Assembly: GCF_026013605.1 (NCBI RefSeq)
Contig: NZ_JAPDPJ010000005.1
Span: 97,313-161,312 of the forward strand
Length of the DNA stretch: 64,000 nucleotides
Reading direction: 5' to 3'
From: Plebeiibacterium sediminum
GTDB lineage: Bacteria > Bacteroidota > Bacteroidia > Bacteroidales > Marinilabiliaceae
The notes under the pieces: model-generated
Database searches by the model: none
Seen by the model: the letters and a program-made list of their open reading frames with translations, nothing else
What the model was told of the DNA's origin: nothing
Shown here: positions 54,034 to 63,687 of the stretch, one piece after another
Layout: each line of letters opens with the position of its first letter
How positions within the stretch are numbered: position 1 is the first letter of the stretch
Position numbers and translations under genes: made by a program

Positions 54034-54792
54034 ATGATAGAGGTTTGTGCGTTGGCATCGGGGAGTAATGGAAATTGCTATTATATTGGAAATGATAAAG
54101 AGGCTGTATTGATTGATGCAGGAATCAGCAGGCGCCAGATAGTGGATCGGATGAAAGAAAAGAGTCTGGATCCATCTAAAATAAAAGCCGTTTTTATATC
54201 TCATGAACATTCAGATCATTACCGGGGAGCAAAGGTTTTGAGCAAAAAACTCAACATTCCGATTTATATGACTAAAGAAACGCATGAGAAAAGCTATTTT
54301 ACCATGCGTCCTACTAATGTTATTACTTTTAATCCCGGAGAGACGGTTGAAATAGGCGGCATTAGTATTCATTCGTTTTCAAAACAGCATGATGCCATTG
54401 AACCAGTTAGTTTTAGGGTAGAGTATAACGGTAAAAATATTGGAGTAATGACTGATATTGGAGCCGCCTGCGATAATGTTAAGTTACATTTGAGTAAATG
54501 TGATTTCTTATTTCTGGAGTCCAATTATGATGTGAACATGCTTGAAACCGGGAAGTATCCATATTACCTAAAACAGCGCGTAGCAGGAGATCAAGGTCAC
54601 CTTTCCAATGAGCAGGCAAAGGAGCTGGTTGAAGCACATGCAGGAGAGCATCTGAAAACGATATATCTATCGCATATATCAGAGGATAATAATAGGGGTG
54701 AAATTGCTTTAGATACTTTTAAACATTTGATGGATCGATATTCAATTAAATTAACGTCGAGATATGCTGCTTGTGGAGTGGAGAAGTTTTGA
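54034..54792 (+). CDS. MBL-fold hydrolase, YycJ/WalJ-like
   Basis: A 252-residue metallo-beta-lactamase-fold enzyme. Metal motifs are ASGSNGNCYYIG, VLIDAGIS, SHEHSDHYRGAKVL (HxHxDH) and LSHISEDNNRGE. It resembles YycJ/WalJ, a 5'-to-3' exonuclease-like protein tied to DNA handling and wall regulation in Gram-positive bacteria; in Bacteroidota the role is unproven. ATG 54034 is preferred to TTG 54028. Co-transcribed with the B3/4 gene. Confidence 0.88.
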   Translation: MIEVCALASGSNGNCYYIGNDKEAVLIDAGISRRQIVDRMKEKSLDPSKIKAVFISHEHSDHYRGAKVLSKKLNIPIYMTKETHEKSYFTMRPTNVITFNPGETVEIGGISIHSFSKQHDAIEPVSFRVEYNGKNIGVMTDIGAACDNVKLHLSKCDFLFLESNYDVNMLETGKYPYYLKQRVAGDQGHLSNEQAKELVEAHAGEHLKTIYLSHISEDNNRGEIALDTFKHLMDRYSIKLTSRYAACGVEKF

Positions 54793-54875
54793 TGTATTTT
54801 TTTCGTAAATTGATATCCTTATGTAAGCATTCTTAAATCAGGAATGAATCGATTTATCCATTAAATATTAATCAG

Positions 54876-55421
54876 ATGAGGATTTTAAAAGATGAAGCAG
54901 TAGCTGTTTGTGTTGATATTCAGGAACGATTGTTTCCTCATATTCATGATCATGAACAACTTAAAAAAAATAGTGAAATATTAGTTCAGGGACTTAAACT
55001 TCTTAATGTACCCATTATTGTCACTGAGCAATATAAGAAAGGTTTAGGTGATACTATTGAAGGCATTAAAGAAATGGTGGTTACGTATCCCACATTTGAA
55101 AAAACAGCATTTAGTTGTTGCGATGATGCCCCATTTTCGCACAAATTAGAAGAAGGAAGCTTTAAAAAGTTCGTGATTTTATTTGGTATAGAGGCTCATG
55201 TTTGTTTAATGCAAACGGCTATTGATTTAAAGGCCAAAGGACATCAACCTGTAATTATTGAGGATTGTGTTGGATCCAGAAATCCTGAAAACAAAAGAAT
55301 AGCTATTAATAGAATGATTCATGAGGGTGTTATCGTAACCAGCTATGAGTCTGTTTTGTTTGAATTGTGTCGCTATGCAGGTTCTGATACGTTTAAAGCT
55401 GTATCAAAATTGGTAAAGTAG
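54876..55421 (+). CDS. Isochorismatase-family cysteine hydrolase
   Basis: A 181-residue isochorismatase-like hydrolase. The catalytic triad is present: Asp14 in VAVCVDIQERL, Lys in TFEKTAFSCC and Cys in GIEAHVCLMQT. The YcaC/nicotinamidase-like group is most likely; the substrate (an amide or vinyl-ether) is not predictable. It follows the WalJ-like gene after 83 bases. Confidence 0.88.
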   Translation: MRILKDEAVAVCVDIQERLFPHIHDHEQLKKNSEILVQGLKLLNVPIIVTEQYKKGLGDTIEGIKEMVVTYPTFEKTAFSCCDDAPFSHKLEEGSFKKFVILFGIEAHVCLMQTAIDLKAKGHQPVIIEDCVGSRNPENKRIAINRMIHEGVIVTSYESVLFELCRYAGSDTFKAVSKLVK

Positions 55422-55500
55422 AGATATCATCATTTCAAAGAGATATGGGAAGGTCTGTTTTATACTTTCTGATGTCTCTTTTTATATAAAAAAATCAATA

Positions 55501-56397
55501 ATGCGAAAAGTATATGGTCTGGGAGAGACTGTTTTAGATATTATATTCAAAGATATTCAACCCGTTTCAGCGAAACCCGGAGGTTCTGTTTTAAACGCTA
55601 TGGTTTCACTTGCTCGTTTGGGGCATTCGGTAAGTTTTATTAGCGAGCTGGGAAATGATAAAGTGGGAGAACTGGTTGTTAAGTTTTTAAAAGATAATAA
55701 TATTGATAGTACTTATCTTCAAAGATATGAAGATGCTCAAAGTGCTTTGGCTTTAGCGTTTTTAAATGAAAAGAATGATGCAGAGTACGATTTTTATAAA
55801 AATTACCCGGAAGAGAGATTAAATATAGACTTGCCGGATTTTCAAAAGGATGATATTTTTCTTTTCGGTTCCTTTTATGCTATTGATTCAAGGCTAAGAT
55901 CAAATATACTCCGGATCGTGCAACATGCTATTAGCAAGGGATGTATTGTGATGTATGATCCAAACTTCAGAAAAAGTCATGCTAAAGATTTGGATCAGTT
56001 ATTAAAATATGTGCTTAATAATATTACATCTGCAGATATTGTAAGAGGTAGTGATGAGGACTTTGCAAATATATTTGGAGCAAAAACTTCTGAAGATGCC
56101 TATAGGTTAGTTAGTGATCGTTGTATGAATATGGTGTATACAGCCAATGCCAATGGTGTTTATTTACATACAAATCAATTGGAAGAAAAATATGAAGTGA
56201 ACCAAATTGAGTCAGTTAGCACTATTGGTGCAGGCGATAATTTTAATGCGGGAATTATTCATTCCATTTTAAAGCAGGGAATATTAAAACAAGATTTGAA
56301 GAATTTAACTAAAACTCAGTGGAATAATATTATTGAAAGCGGAATTCAATTGTCAGCAGAGGTATGCATGAGTTTAGATAATTATATTTCAAGGTAA
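55501..56397 (+). CDS. PfkB-family carbohydrate kinase
   Basis: A 298-residue ribokinase-like kinase. The N-terminal GGSVLNAMVSLARLGHSVSF and the C-terminal anion-hole motif SVSTIGAGDNFNAGI (catalytic Asp) are both present, as is MYDPNFRKSH. Likely substrates are fructose, ribose or another sugar. It is 79 bases after the isochorismatase-like gene, with a weak AAAGAGA/TCTCTTT hairpin between them. Confidence 0.88.
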   Translation: MRKVYGLGETVLDIIFKDIQPVSAKPGGSVLNAMVSLARLGHSVSFISELGNDKVGELVVKFLKDNNIDSTYLQRYEDAQSALALAFLNEKNDAEYDFYKNYPEERLNIDLPDFQKDDIFLFGSFYAIDSRLRSNILRIVQHAISKGCIVMYDPNFRKSHAKDLDQLLKYVLNNITSADIVRGSDEDFANIFGAKTSEDAYRLVSDRCMNMVYTANANGVYLHTNQLEEKYEVNQIESVSTIGAGDNFNAGIIHSILKQGILKQDLKNLTKTQWNNIIESGIQLSAEVCMSLDNYISR

Positions 56398-56419
56398 CTT
56401 ATGTGGAGTAAATGTTAGT

Positions 56420-57349
56420 TTAATAAATTATTTCAAGTGCCTGATCGAAAAATAATTTAGGAAAATCCCAGTAGTCGTGCATTTTTCCAGTTTTCTTAAG
56501 CTTCCTGAAAATTCGTTCCCCATTACTGAAATTTTTAGAGGGATATTCCCAGAAGCATTTAAGGTGATTAAGAATCTGGCCTTCTGCATAGCCAAACTCT
56601 AAGAGGTTTTGATAAAATGCATCATGAAGATTTTGTAATTTTTTTAGAAAAAATCCAGAAGATTGTTCTTCTTCAGAAAGTAAAAGTGGATTTGTTAATA
56701 ATCCTCTTCCAAGCATCCAGCCTTTTGCATCATTAAATGAACTCTGTTTTTCTTTTAAATCCTCAATTGTGTTGATGTCACCATTTCCAATTATATCTCC
56801 TTGCCAAATGTTCAATACTTTTTCAAAAAGGCTCCAGTCTGGCTCACCCTTGTATTTCTGAATACCTATGCGTGGATGTAAAATCAATTCATGAATAGGA
56901 AAATCATTTAAAACCTGAATAACAGAAAAAATATCCATAGGATCCTGCCATCCAAGTCTGCTTTTAATAGAAAGCTTTATGGGAATTTGTTTGTTGTAGA
57001 ATTCATCCAGCATTTGTTTAATTTCATCAGCATAGGGTAGTAAACCGGATCCTAAATGTCTGTTGGCAACCATAGGAAAAGGGCAGCCTATGTTTAGGTT
57101 CATCTCCTTAAAGCCACGATTAAGCATTTCTTGTGCAAAAGTAGCCAGATCTTTGCTGTTATTGGTTAACACTTGCGGAATTAAGCAAATGGAATAGTCG
57201 GCTTTAAGCTGACTCTCAAATTCAAAAATACCCTGCTTGTTAATCCTGTAAAAAGGCGTAAAATATTTATCAATCCCTCCAATCTGAGAATGAAAAGCCA
57301 GGTAATAAGGTAAAGTGGTATAACTTTGTAATGGAGCGAAGTATATCAA
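56420..57349 (-). CDS. dus: tRNA-dihydrouridine synthase
   Basis: A 309-residue flavin-dependent Dus, which reduces uridines in tRNA. MIYFAPLQSYTTLPYYLAFH is the FMN-barrel start, and the active-site cysteine is in EMNLNIGCPFPMVANRHLGS. IKSRLGWQDPMD and LHPRIGIQKYKGEPDW supply RNA/flavin-binding residues, and IIGNGDINTIEDL the phosphate-binding loop. Subfamily (A/B/C) cannot be fixed. It is convergent with the kinase gene. Confidence 0.9.
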   Translation of the reverse strand: MIYFAPLQSYTTLPYYLAFHSQIGGIDKYFTPFYRINKQGIFEFESQLKADYSICLIPQVLTNNSKDLATFAQEMLNRGFKEMNLNIGCPFPMVANRHLGSGLLPYADEIKQMLDEFYNKQIPIKLSIKSRLGWQDPMDIFSVIQVLNDFPIHELILHPRIGIQKYKGEPDWSLFEKVLNIWQGDIIGNGDINTIEDLKEKQSSFNDAKGWMLGRGLLTNPLLLSEEEQSSGFFLKKLQNLHDAFYQNLLEFGYAEGQILNHLKCFWEYPSKNFSNGERIFRKLKKTGKMHDYWDFPKLFFDQALEIIY

Positions 57350-57490
57350 TGTTGAAACCTAATGAAAATAAAAGCAGATCCGTAAAACTGCTTTTAATAA
57401 TTGAATCTATTTCCCAAAGCTACGGATTTTAATAGCACAAATTTAAGAATAATTAGCTATCTGTCTTTTATTTAGCGCGTAATATTTTGC

Positions 57491-57498
57491 TATTTTTG
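57491..57498 (+). promoter_or_regulatory. -7 promoter element before the methyltransferase gene
   Basis: TATTTTTG matches TAnnTTTG 38 bases before ATG 57537, so that ATG can be within the transcript. The upstream half is not clear. Confidence 0.5.
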
Positions 57499-57536
57499 CA
57501 AAAAAATAAATTGAAACGAGCCATTAGAATCGAGAG

Positions 57537-58337
57537 ATGGACGAAGTCAAAAACATTTCTCACAGGAGGATGTTTATTTCTGGCAAGTACCATATGGCAA
57601 AAGGAAGTGAAAATAAACCTATGAATAAATACTTAGATCCCCTGGGAGCAGCATGTCTGGATTTTATGTTGGGAGACAAATCAGCTCAAATCACCGTTCA
57701 GTCAAATATAGTTGAAGATGATGTTTTACCGGTAGAATATCTTTTTCGTTCATTTAAAGATATGCCTGACCTTGAACGAAAGGCCTTAACAATAAGTACA
57801 GGAAAAATTCTGGATGTAGGTGCCGGTGCCGGCAGCCATGCTTTATACCTGCAGCAAAGTAATAAAGAAGTTTATGCCAATGAAATTAGTCCTGCAGCTT
57901 GTGATGTAATGCGCAAGAGAGGAGTGAAAAATATTCTGGAGCAGGATTTCTATCTACTCCCTGAAGATGACAAATACGATACTATTTTAATGCTGATGAA
58001 TGGCATTGGGATAGCAGGAGATACCAGTAATCTCGAAAAGTTTTTTGATAAAGTGAAGCGATTACTAAACCCTGGAGGTAGTTTAATCGTAGACTCCAGT
58101 GATATACGATATCTTTTTGAAGATGATGATGGTAGTATTCTGATTAATCTTAATGATGATTATTACGGTGAAATCAGCTATAGAATGATTTATAAAGATA
58201 TAAAAGGCGCATCCTTTAAATGGTTGTTTATTGATGATGAATTGCTAAAGTTTTATGCAGAGAAGAGTGGATTGAAGATGGAGAAAGTCGCAGAGGGATT
58301 GCATTATGACTATTTGGCTAAACTAACTGTAAAGTAA
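57537..58337 (+). CDS. Class I SAM-dependent methyltransferase
   Basis: A 266-residue methyltransferase with the AdoMet motif ILDVGAGAGSHALYLQ near residue 97, the acidic strand around VYANEISP, and the catalytic-core MLMNGIGIAGD. LLNPGGSLIVDSSDIRYLF is motif IV/V. Two later Met codons (57594, 57622) could also be starts; 57537 is kept because it is the first after the -7 element. Substrate unknown (small molecule most likely). Single gene. Confidence 0.85.
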   Translation: MDEVKNISHRRMFISGKYHMAKGSENKPMNKYLDPLGAACLDFMLGDKSAQITVQSNIVEDDVLPVEYLFRSFKDMPDLERKALTISTGKILDVGAGAGSHALYLQQSNKEVYANEISPAACDVMRKRGVKNILEQDFYLLPEDDKYDTILMLMNGIGIAGDTSNLEKFFDKVKRLLNPGGSLIVDSSDIRYLFEDDDGSILINLNDDYYGEISYRMIYKDIKGASFKWLFIDDELLKFYAEKSGLKMEKVAEGLHYDYLAKLTVK

Positions 58338-58507
58338 AACGCCTTCTATCAAATATCTTAAGCTATTCATAAATTGTCTGCATAATGTAGGCTTTAAATT
58401 TTAACTAAAACGTTACTTTTGTTGTTGTTAGTCAAATGTTTATGTTGAGTTTTTGATCGGGTTGATTTGATAATAGTAAGTTTTGATATGATATAAAATA
58501 TATAGAT

Positions 58508-61500
58508 ATGAAAAAAATATATACGTTATTTTTGTTTCTAAGTCTTTACATTGTTGGGTTTGGGCAGAGTTATACTTCAGGGTATCCAACTGTAACAAAT
58601 ATAGGATATACTTATTGTACTTTGGAAACAAGTATAAATGCAGATAACTATGTTACATCATTTGTTGTATTGCCGTCATCTGTTTCAGCACCAACAATGC
58701 AAAATGTTCTTGATTGGTCATATTCAGGAGTAGATGGAAATGGTAATCCTCTTGTTTCTGGTACATATGGAGATATACAGCCAACGGGTAGGTTTGGTCC
58801 GGTATCAACAGCAAATGAAATTTATACTTTTGATGTTTCTAATTTATCTGGAGATACTGACTATACTGTGTATTTGGTGTCAACAACTGATTGGTTGGTT
58901 ACTTCAGCTATTGAAGCAGCAAATCCCACTCAAATACAACTTAGAACCTCTGCTGATTATGTTCAGGGATATCCTTTTGTTAATAATATTACATCAACCA
59001 CTTGTGATATTTATACTAATATTGATGCTCCGCTTTATGAAACTTCGTTTGTTATATTATCAGCAACAGATCCTGTTCCATCCATTCAAAATGTTTTAGA
59101 CTGGTCATATGATGGTAATGGAGGGTCTTTGCCGTCAGGAACCTATGGAGATATTCAACCTCTTAATAGGGGAAATATTAATTCGATAGATAATACAGAA
59201 TATTATATATCAGCATCGAATCTAAGCCCAAATACTAGTTATGTTGTATATATAGTTTCTTCAACAGATTGGTCTTCAGGTACGGCTATAGAAACATCTG
59301 TACCGACTCAAATCCCGTTTTCAACAATTGCAGTCGCAACAACACCGGTTATAAATACATATACTCCAGTTCAAAATGCTACAGGTGTAAGTATTAATCC
59401 ATCTCTACAAATAACTTTTGATCAGGATGTTCAGTTTATTGCTCCAACATTAGAATATAAAATATTTTTACGTCAGGGAGGAAATGTAATTGATGAATTT
59501 ATCGTTTCGCCAGGATATGTAGATGGTAATCTAACTTTTGATGGAGATCAGTTGACTTCAGATCGCCTGACCATAACTCCTTACACGACTCTTGATCCAA
59601 ATACAGAGTATAATGTAATTATTCCGAGTGGTTTAATAGAGTCTTTAACGGGGATGCCCTTTAATGGTATTACGTCTTCAACGGGTTGGCGTTTTTGGAC
59701 TGCAGTAGAACCCATATGGGCCATAGGATATCCACAGGTAAGAAATCTAACTTCCACTTCAGTTGATATGGTTGGTCAAACAGATAAAACAGGGACGTAT
59801 TATTATGTGGTAACAGCAAATGCTAATGCTCCTACAGCAGCTCAAATTAAAGCTGGTTTAGATGAAACCGGAATTGCCACTGTGTATACCAGTGGATCTG
59901 GGGCAATGACAAATAATACAGAATTTGTTCAGGCAATAGATATCTCAGATAGTGACTTGTACCTTGCTGGTAATACGTATTATGTTCATGTTATTGTAAC
60001 AGAAAATGTAGATTTATTGGATTCGTCAGTTGAAACAACAAGTTTTACAACACTAATAAGTTCTTCTCCAATAACCACATTGACTCCCGTTGATGGAACA
60101 ACAGGTGTTAGTATTGAATCAGATATCCAAGTATTATATGATCAACCTGTTCGTAATACAGATGCTTCTGAAATTACAAATTTAAATGTTACATCATTAA
60201 TTACACTCGAAACCGGTGGTGTTGGAATACCTTATACAGCAACGATAAGTACTGATAAAACATTAATAACTATCGTTCCAGATTCAAACCTACCATCTAA
60301 TACTGTTATTGATGTTTCTATAGCTGCAGTTGAAGGTATGGATGGTTCTGAGCAAACAGAATCTCAGAATAGTTCTTTTACAACAGATGTGTTTTTTACA
60401 TGGACAGGCGCTGTATCAAATGTATATACTGATATAAATAACTGGTTGGATAATAATTATGCTAGTGGTAAGAGTGTGATCATACCTGCAACAGGTACAT
60501 CACCTGTCATAGTTAGCCAGTTTAATGAGGCCAATAATGTTATTGTTGAAGCTGGAGCTACTTTAACTATTGCAAGTGGGGGTGAGTTAACTGTTAGTAA
60601 TTTGTTTGAATTGCAATCGTCTTTAGATCCTGTTGTAGGGAATGCAAATTTAATGCTAGATGGGAGCTTAAATACAGATGGGGCAACCGTACATGTGCAA
60701 CAAAAAATTGGTGGACCTGTAAATGGAGTAAGAGAGTCTGTGTATGTATCAAGTCCGGTTAGTGGTGCAACCATGGCAAATTCAGATATCTCATATGCTT
60801 TATATAGAAGAAATGCCCAAGCCGTGCAGTGGGAATCAATGGGAGCATCAGAAGTAATGCAACCGGGAATTGGCTATTTAGCTTATGGTTTTACTGGAGA
60901 AACAATCAATTTTTCAGGAAATATCAATAATTCAGAAGTTGGACCGATAGCAACGTATTTTACTACATCCCCATTAAATTATGGTTGGAATTTAGTAGGC
61001 AATCCATTCCCTTGTAGTATTGATTGGGAATATCTATCTCAAAACGGATACATATCTAATTTAGACGATGAATTTTATATTTATAACGATGATGTAGAGA
61101 TTTATGGTGTTTATAATACAGCGGGTAGCGAGCCTAGATATGTAAATCTAAATAATACAAACCCAGGTCATATTCCTTCGTGTCATTCATTTTGGGTGCA
61201 GGTTTCTATCGGGCAAACAGATGGAATGATCACGTTTCCTAGAGAATCAAGAGTAGATACACATACTTCTTATTTAAAAAATTCTAAAGTAATTGAATCT
61301 CAGCAATTGAGATTTGTTGGTGAAAATTCAAATGGACTTAAAGATGAATTGTTGATTACATTTGATTCAGAAGCTGCAGATGATGATGACTTATTAGATT
61401 CTGAAAAGCGTTTTTCAGGCAATAATGCATTATTACAGTTATATACTGAGCATTCCAATAAAGATTATGTGATTGATTCATATAACAATTATGAAGGTGG

Positions 61501-61966
61501 TAAAATTATTGGATTGTCATATCAAACAGGTGGAGCAGGTACTTATAAAATTAAATTGTCAGAACAGGTTAATTTTCACAAGAATGCAGTGGTGAAGCTT
61601 GAGGATGTAATCACTGGCGATCTTACCGAATTAAATGTTGGTGATGAGTACGAGTTTAATACAGAAGCAGGATCTTATAATAATCGTTTTGTTTTACATA
61701 TTATCCCTAATATAACAACAGATATAAACACTCAGCAAACTGGAGCAATCAATATTTATAGTGCAAATGAAGTTGTTTATATTGATGTTCCTGTATTAAC
61801 TAAGCCATATTATGAATTTTTTGATGTTTCAGGAAAGTTATTACAATCAGGAAATCTGTCTTCTGATTCATTAAATAAAATAGTTTCAAAATCATCCGGT
61901 TTAATAATTGTAAAGGTGATAGGAAAAGAACGTACGTATACACAAAAAGTAATTGTAAAAAAATAG
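58508..61966 (+). CDS. T9SS-exported multidomain surface protein
   Basis: A 1152-residue secreted protein with a signal peptide (ending VGFGQ). Three related repeats of about 120-130 residues start at SGYPTVTNIG, QGYPFVNNIT and a diverged GYPQVRNLTS. Between and after them are two Ig-like (Big_5) domains, containing NATGVSINPSLQITFDQDV and GTTGVSIESDIQVLYDQPV. A beta-rich middle (TWTGAVSNVYTDINNWLDN) follows, then a C-terminal type A sorting domain of the type IX system: GAINIYSANEVVYIDVPV, YEFFDVSGKLLQSG, VKVIGKERTYTQKVIVKK. No catalytic motif, so adhesion or matrix function is likely. Confidence 0.9.
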   Translation: MKKIYTLFLFLSLYIVGFGQSYTSGYPTVTNIGYTYCTLETSINADNYVTSFVVLPSSVSAPTMQNVLDWSYSGVDGNGNPLVSGTYGDIQPTGRFGPVSTANEIYTFDVSNLSGDTDYTVYLVSTTDWLVTSAIEAANPTQIQLRTSADYVQGYPFVNNITSTTCDIYTNIDAPLYETSFVILSATDPVPSIQNVLDWSYDGNGGSLPSGTYGDIQPLNRGNINSIDNTEYYISASNLSPNTSYVVYIVSSTDWSSGTAIETSVPTQIPFSTIAVATTPVINTYTPVQNATGVSINPSLQITFDQDVQFIAPTLEYKIFLRQGGNVIDEFIVSPGYVDGNLTFDGDQLTSDRLTITPYTTLDPNTEYNVIIPSGLIESLTGMPFNGITSSTGWRFWTAVEPIWAIGYPQVRNLTSTSVDMVGQTDKTGTYYYVVTANANAPTAAQIKAGLDETGIATVYTSGSGAMTNNTEFVQAIDISDSDLYLAGNTYYVHVIVTENVDLLDSSVETTSFTTLISSSPITTLTPVDGTTGVSIESDIQVLYDQPVRNTDASEITNLNVTSLITLETGGVGIPYTATISTDKTLITIVPDSNLPSNTVIDVSIAAVEGMDGSEQTESQNSSFTTDVFFTWTGAVSNVYTDINNWLDNNYASGKSVIIPATGTSPVIVSQFNEANNVIVEAGATLTIASGGELTVSNLFELQSSLDPVVGNANLMLDGSLNTDGATVHVQQKIGGPVNGVRESVYVSSPVSGATMANSDISYALYRRNAQAVQWESMGASEVMQPGIGYLAYGFTGETINFSGNINNSEVGPIATYFTTSPLNYGWNLVGNPFPCSIDWEYLSQNGYISNLDDEFYIYNDDVEIYGVYNTAGSEPRYVNLNNTNPGHIPSCHSFWVQVSIGQTDGMITFPRESRVDTHTSYLKNSKVIESQQLRFVGENSNGLKDELLITFDSEAADDDDLLDSEKRFSGNNALLQLYTEHSNKDYVIDSYNNYEGGKIIGLSYQTGGAGTYKIKLSEQVNFHKNAVVKLEDVITGDLTELNVGDEYEFNTEAGSYNNRFVLHIIPNITTDINTQQTGAINIYSANEVVYIDVPVLTKPYYEFFDVSGKLLQSGNLSSDSLNKIVSKSSGLIIVKVIGKERTYTQKVIVKK

Positions 61967-61982
61967 TATATTTGTTCTGCGT

Positions 61983-62165
61983 ATGGAGAAGAAAATATAT
62001 TTAAAACCGGAATTAGAAGTTACTCCTATAGATAATAATATATCTTTAGTGATGATGACAGACTATGAAAATCCTCCTACAGAACCACTAGGGAATGTAG
62101 AGGTGGAAAAAACTACTATTGCACCAACTCAACAAAATCCGTATGATGAAAATGTTTTTCAATAA
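61983..62165 (+). CDS. Small KPELEV-type protein downstream of the T9SS cargo
   Basis: A 60-residue protein starting MEKKIYLKPELEVTPIDN, with a hydrophobic patch (ISLVMM) and an acidic, Pro-rich remainder (NPPTEPLGNVEVEKTTIAPT). The K-x-Y-x-KPxLEV opening recurs in small uncharacterised Bacteroidota proteins, some with conserved tails. No Cys or signal peptide. It starts 16 bases after the large T9SS gene and is followed by its own terminator, so the two form one transcript. Family-level function unknown. Confidence 0.75.
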   Translation: MEKKIYLKPELEVTPIDNNISLVMMTDYENPPTEPLGNVEVEKTTIAPTQQNPYDENVFQ

Positions 62166-62170
62166 TATAC

Positions 62171-62198
62171 AAAGCCATCAATTTTTGATGGCTTTTTT
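62171..62198 (+). terminator. Terminator after the small downstream protein
   Basis: AAAGCCATCAA pairs with TTGATGGCTTT and is followed by TTTT, 6 bases after the stop codon of the small gene. Confidence 0.88.
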
Positions 62199-62221
62199 AT
62201 TTTAAATAAGTCATGTCACAC

Positions 62222-62253
62222 TTGTCTTAAATATAAGATCTATTGTATATTTG
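62222..62253 (+). promoter_or_regulatory. Complete Bacteroidota-type promoter for rlmD
   Basis: TTG at 62222-62224 is 21 bases from an exact TATATTTG (62246-62253), the TTTG/TAnnTTTG layout of the principal Bacteroidota sigma factor. It places the transcript start near 62260. Confidence 0.65.
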
Positions 62254-62277
62254 CAGCCTGAAATAAAAATAGTTACT

Positions 62278-63687
62278 GTGGGTAGATCAAGAAATAGAAA
62301 ACCTCTTTTTGAAGGTGTTGAAATAATAGATGTGGCAGCTGAGGGTAAAGCCCTGGCAAAGATTGATGAAAAAGTTCTTTTTGTGCAAAATGCTGTTCCT
62401 GGCGATATTGTGGATGTGCAGGTAAACAAAAAAAGAAAGAATTTTTATGAGGGTTATGTTACCCAATATCATAAGTACTCAGATATTAGAGTAGAGCCTT
62501 TTTGTGAGCATTTTGGAACCTGTGGAGGCTGTAAATGGCAAGCTTTACCTTATTCGCAACAATTGGTCTATAAACAGCGCGAAGTAGAGAATAATCTTAA
62601 GCGTATTGGTAAGGTGGATTTACCAGAAGTACAGACCATATTAGCTTCAAAAAAAGACCAGTTTTACAGAAATAAACTTGAGTTTACCTTTTCAAACAAG
62701 AGATGGTTGGCTAACAGTGAAATGGAAATTGCAGAAGATTCCAAGGATAGATATGGATTGGGATTTCATGTGCCAAGAATGTTTGATAAGGTAATTGATG
62801 TAAAAAAATGCTACCTGCAGGATGAGCCATCAAATAGTATCAGGTTAGCAATTAAAGCGTATGCGCTTGAAAATGGCTTGACCTTCTTTGATATCCGAAA
62901 TCATGAAGGATTTTTACGTACTTTAATCATTCGTACAACATCAACAGGTGAAGTGATGGTAATCGTTTCTTTTTACCATGAAGATGTTGAGAAACGAGAA
63001 GGATTATTGAATCACTTAAACAAAAAGTTTCCGGAAATAACTTCATTACTATATGTGATAAACTCAAAGGCAAATGATACCATTGGTGATCAGGATATTA
63101 TTTGTTTTAAAGGAAAAGAGTTTATTGAAGAAGAGATGGAAGGATTGAAATTCCGTATCGGACCAAAATCTTTTTATCAAACCAATTCGGAACAAGCCTA
63201 TGAACTTTATAAAGTAACAAGAGCGTTTGCAGACTTATCAGGAGATGAGGTTGTATACGACCTTTATACAGGTACTGGTACCATTGCTAATTTTGTGGCT
63301 TCAAAGGCTAAAAAAGTAGTGGGTATTGAATATGTGCCAGAGGCCATTGAGGATGCTAAAATAAATTCAGAAAATAATAGTATTACTAATACTGTATTTT
63401 ATGCGGGAGACATGAAGGATATCCTAAATGAGGAATTTATAAAAACAAATGGTCAGCCGGATGTAATGATTGTAGATCCACCTCGAGCAGGTATGCATGA
63501 AGATGTGGTAAAAACCATTTTAAAAACAAATGTTCCAAAAATAGTTTATGTAAGTTGTAATTCTGCAACACAGGCTCGCGATCTTAATCTGTTAGATGAA
63601 AAATATAAGGTTGAAAAAATTCAGCCGGTAGATATGTTTCCACATACACACCACGTTGAAAATGTAGTGCTATTATCTATTAAATAG
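62278..63687 (+). CDS. rlmD: 23S rRNA (uracil-5-)-methyltransferase RlmD-like
   Basis: A 469-residue RlmD/TrmA-family methyltransferase with an N-terminal TRAM domain (VEIIDVAAEGKALAKIDEK). The [4Fe-4S] cysteines are in FCEHFGTCGGCKW, the AdoMet loop is VVYDLYTGTGTIANF, the catalytic Asp/Pro segment MIVDPPRAGM, and the nucleophilic Cys in VYVSCNSATQARD. The frame opens at TTG 62251, but that codon lies in the promoter's -7 element; GTG 62278 gives the usual family start. RlmC/RumA-type substrate specificity is not distinguished. Confidence 0.9.
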   Translation: MGRSRNRKPLFEGVEIIDVAAEGKALAKIDEKVLFVQNAVPGDIVDVQVNKKRKNFYEGYVTQYHKYSDIRVEPFCEHFGTCGGCKWQALPYSQQLVYKQREVENNLKRIGKVDLPEVQTILASKKDQFYRNKLEFTFSNKRWLANSEMEIAEDSKDRYGLGFHVPRMFDKVIDVKKCYLQDEPSNSIRLAIKAYALENGLTFFDIRNHEGFLRTLIIRTTSTGEVMVIVSFYHEDVEKREGLLNHLNKKFPEITSLLYVINSKANDTIGDQDIICFKGKEFIEEEMEGLKFRIGPKSFYQTNSEQAYELYKVTRAFADLSGDEVVYDLYTGTGTIANFVASKAKKVVGIEYVPEAIEDAKINSENNSITNTVFYAGDMKDILNEEFIKTNGQPDVMIVDPPRAGMHEDVVKTILKTNVPKIVYVSCNSATQARDLNLLDEKYKVEKIQPVDMFPHTHHVENVVLLSIK

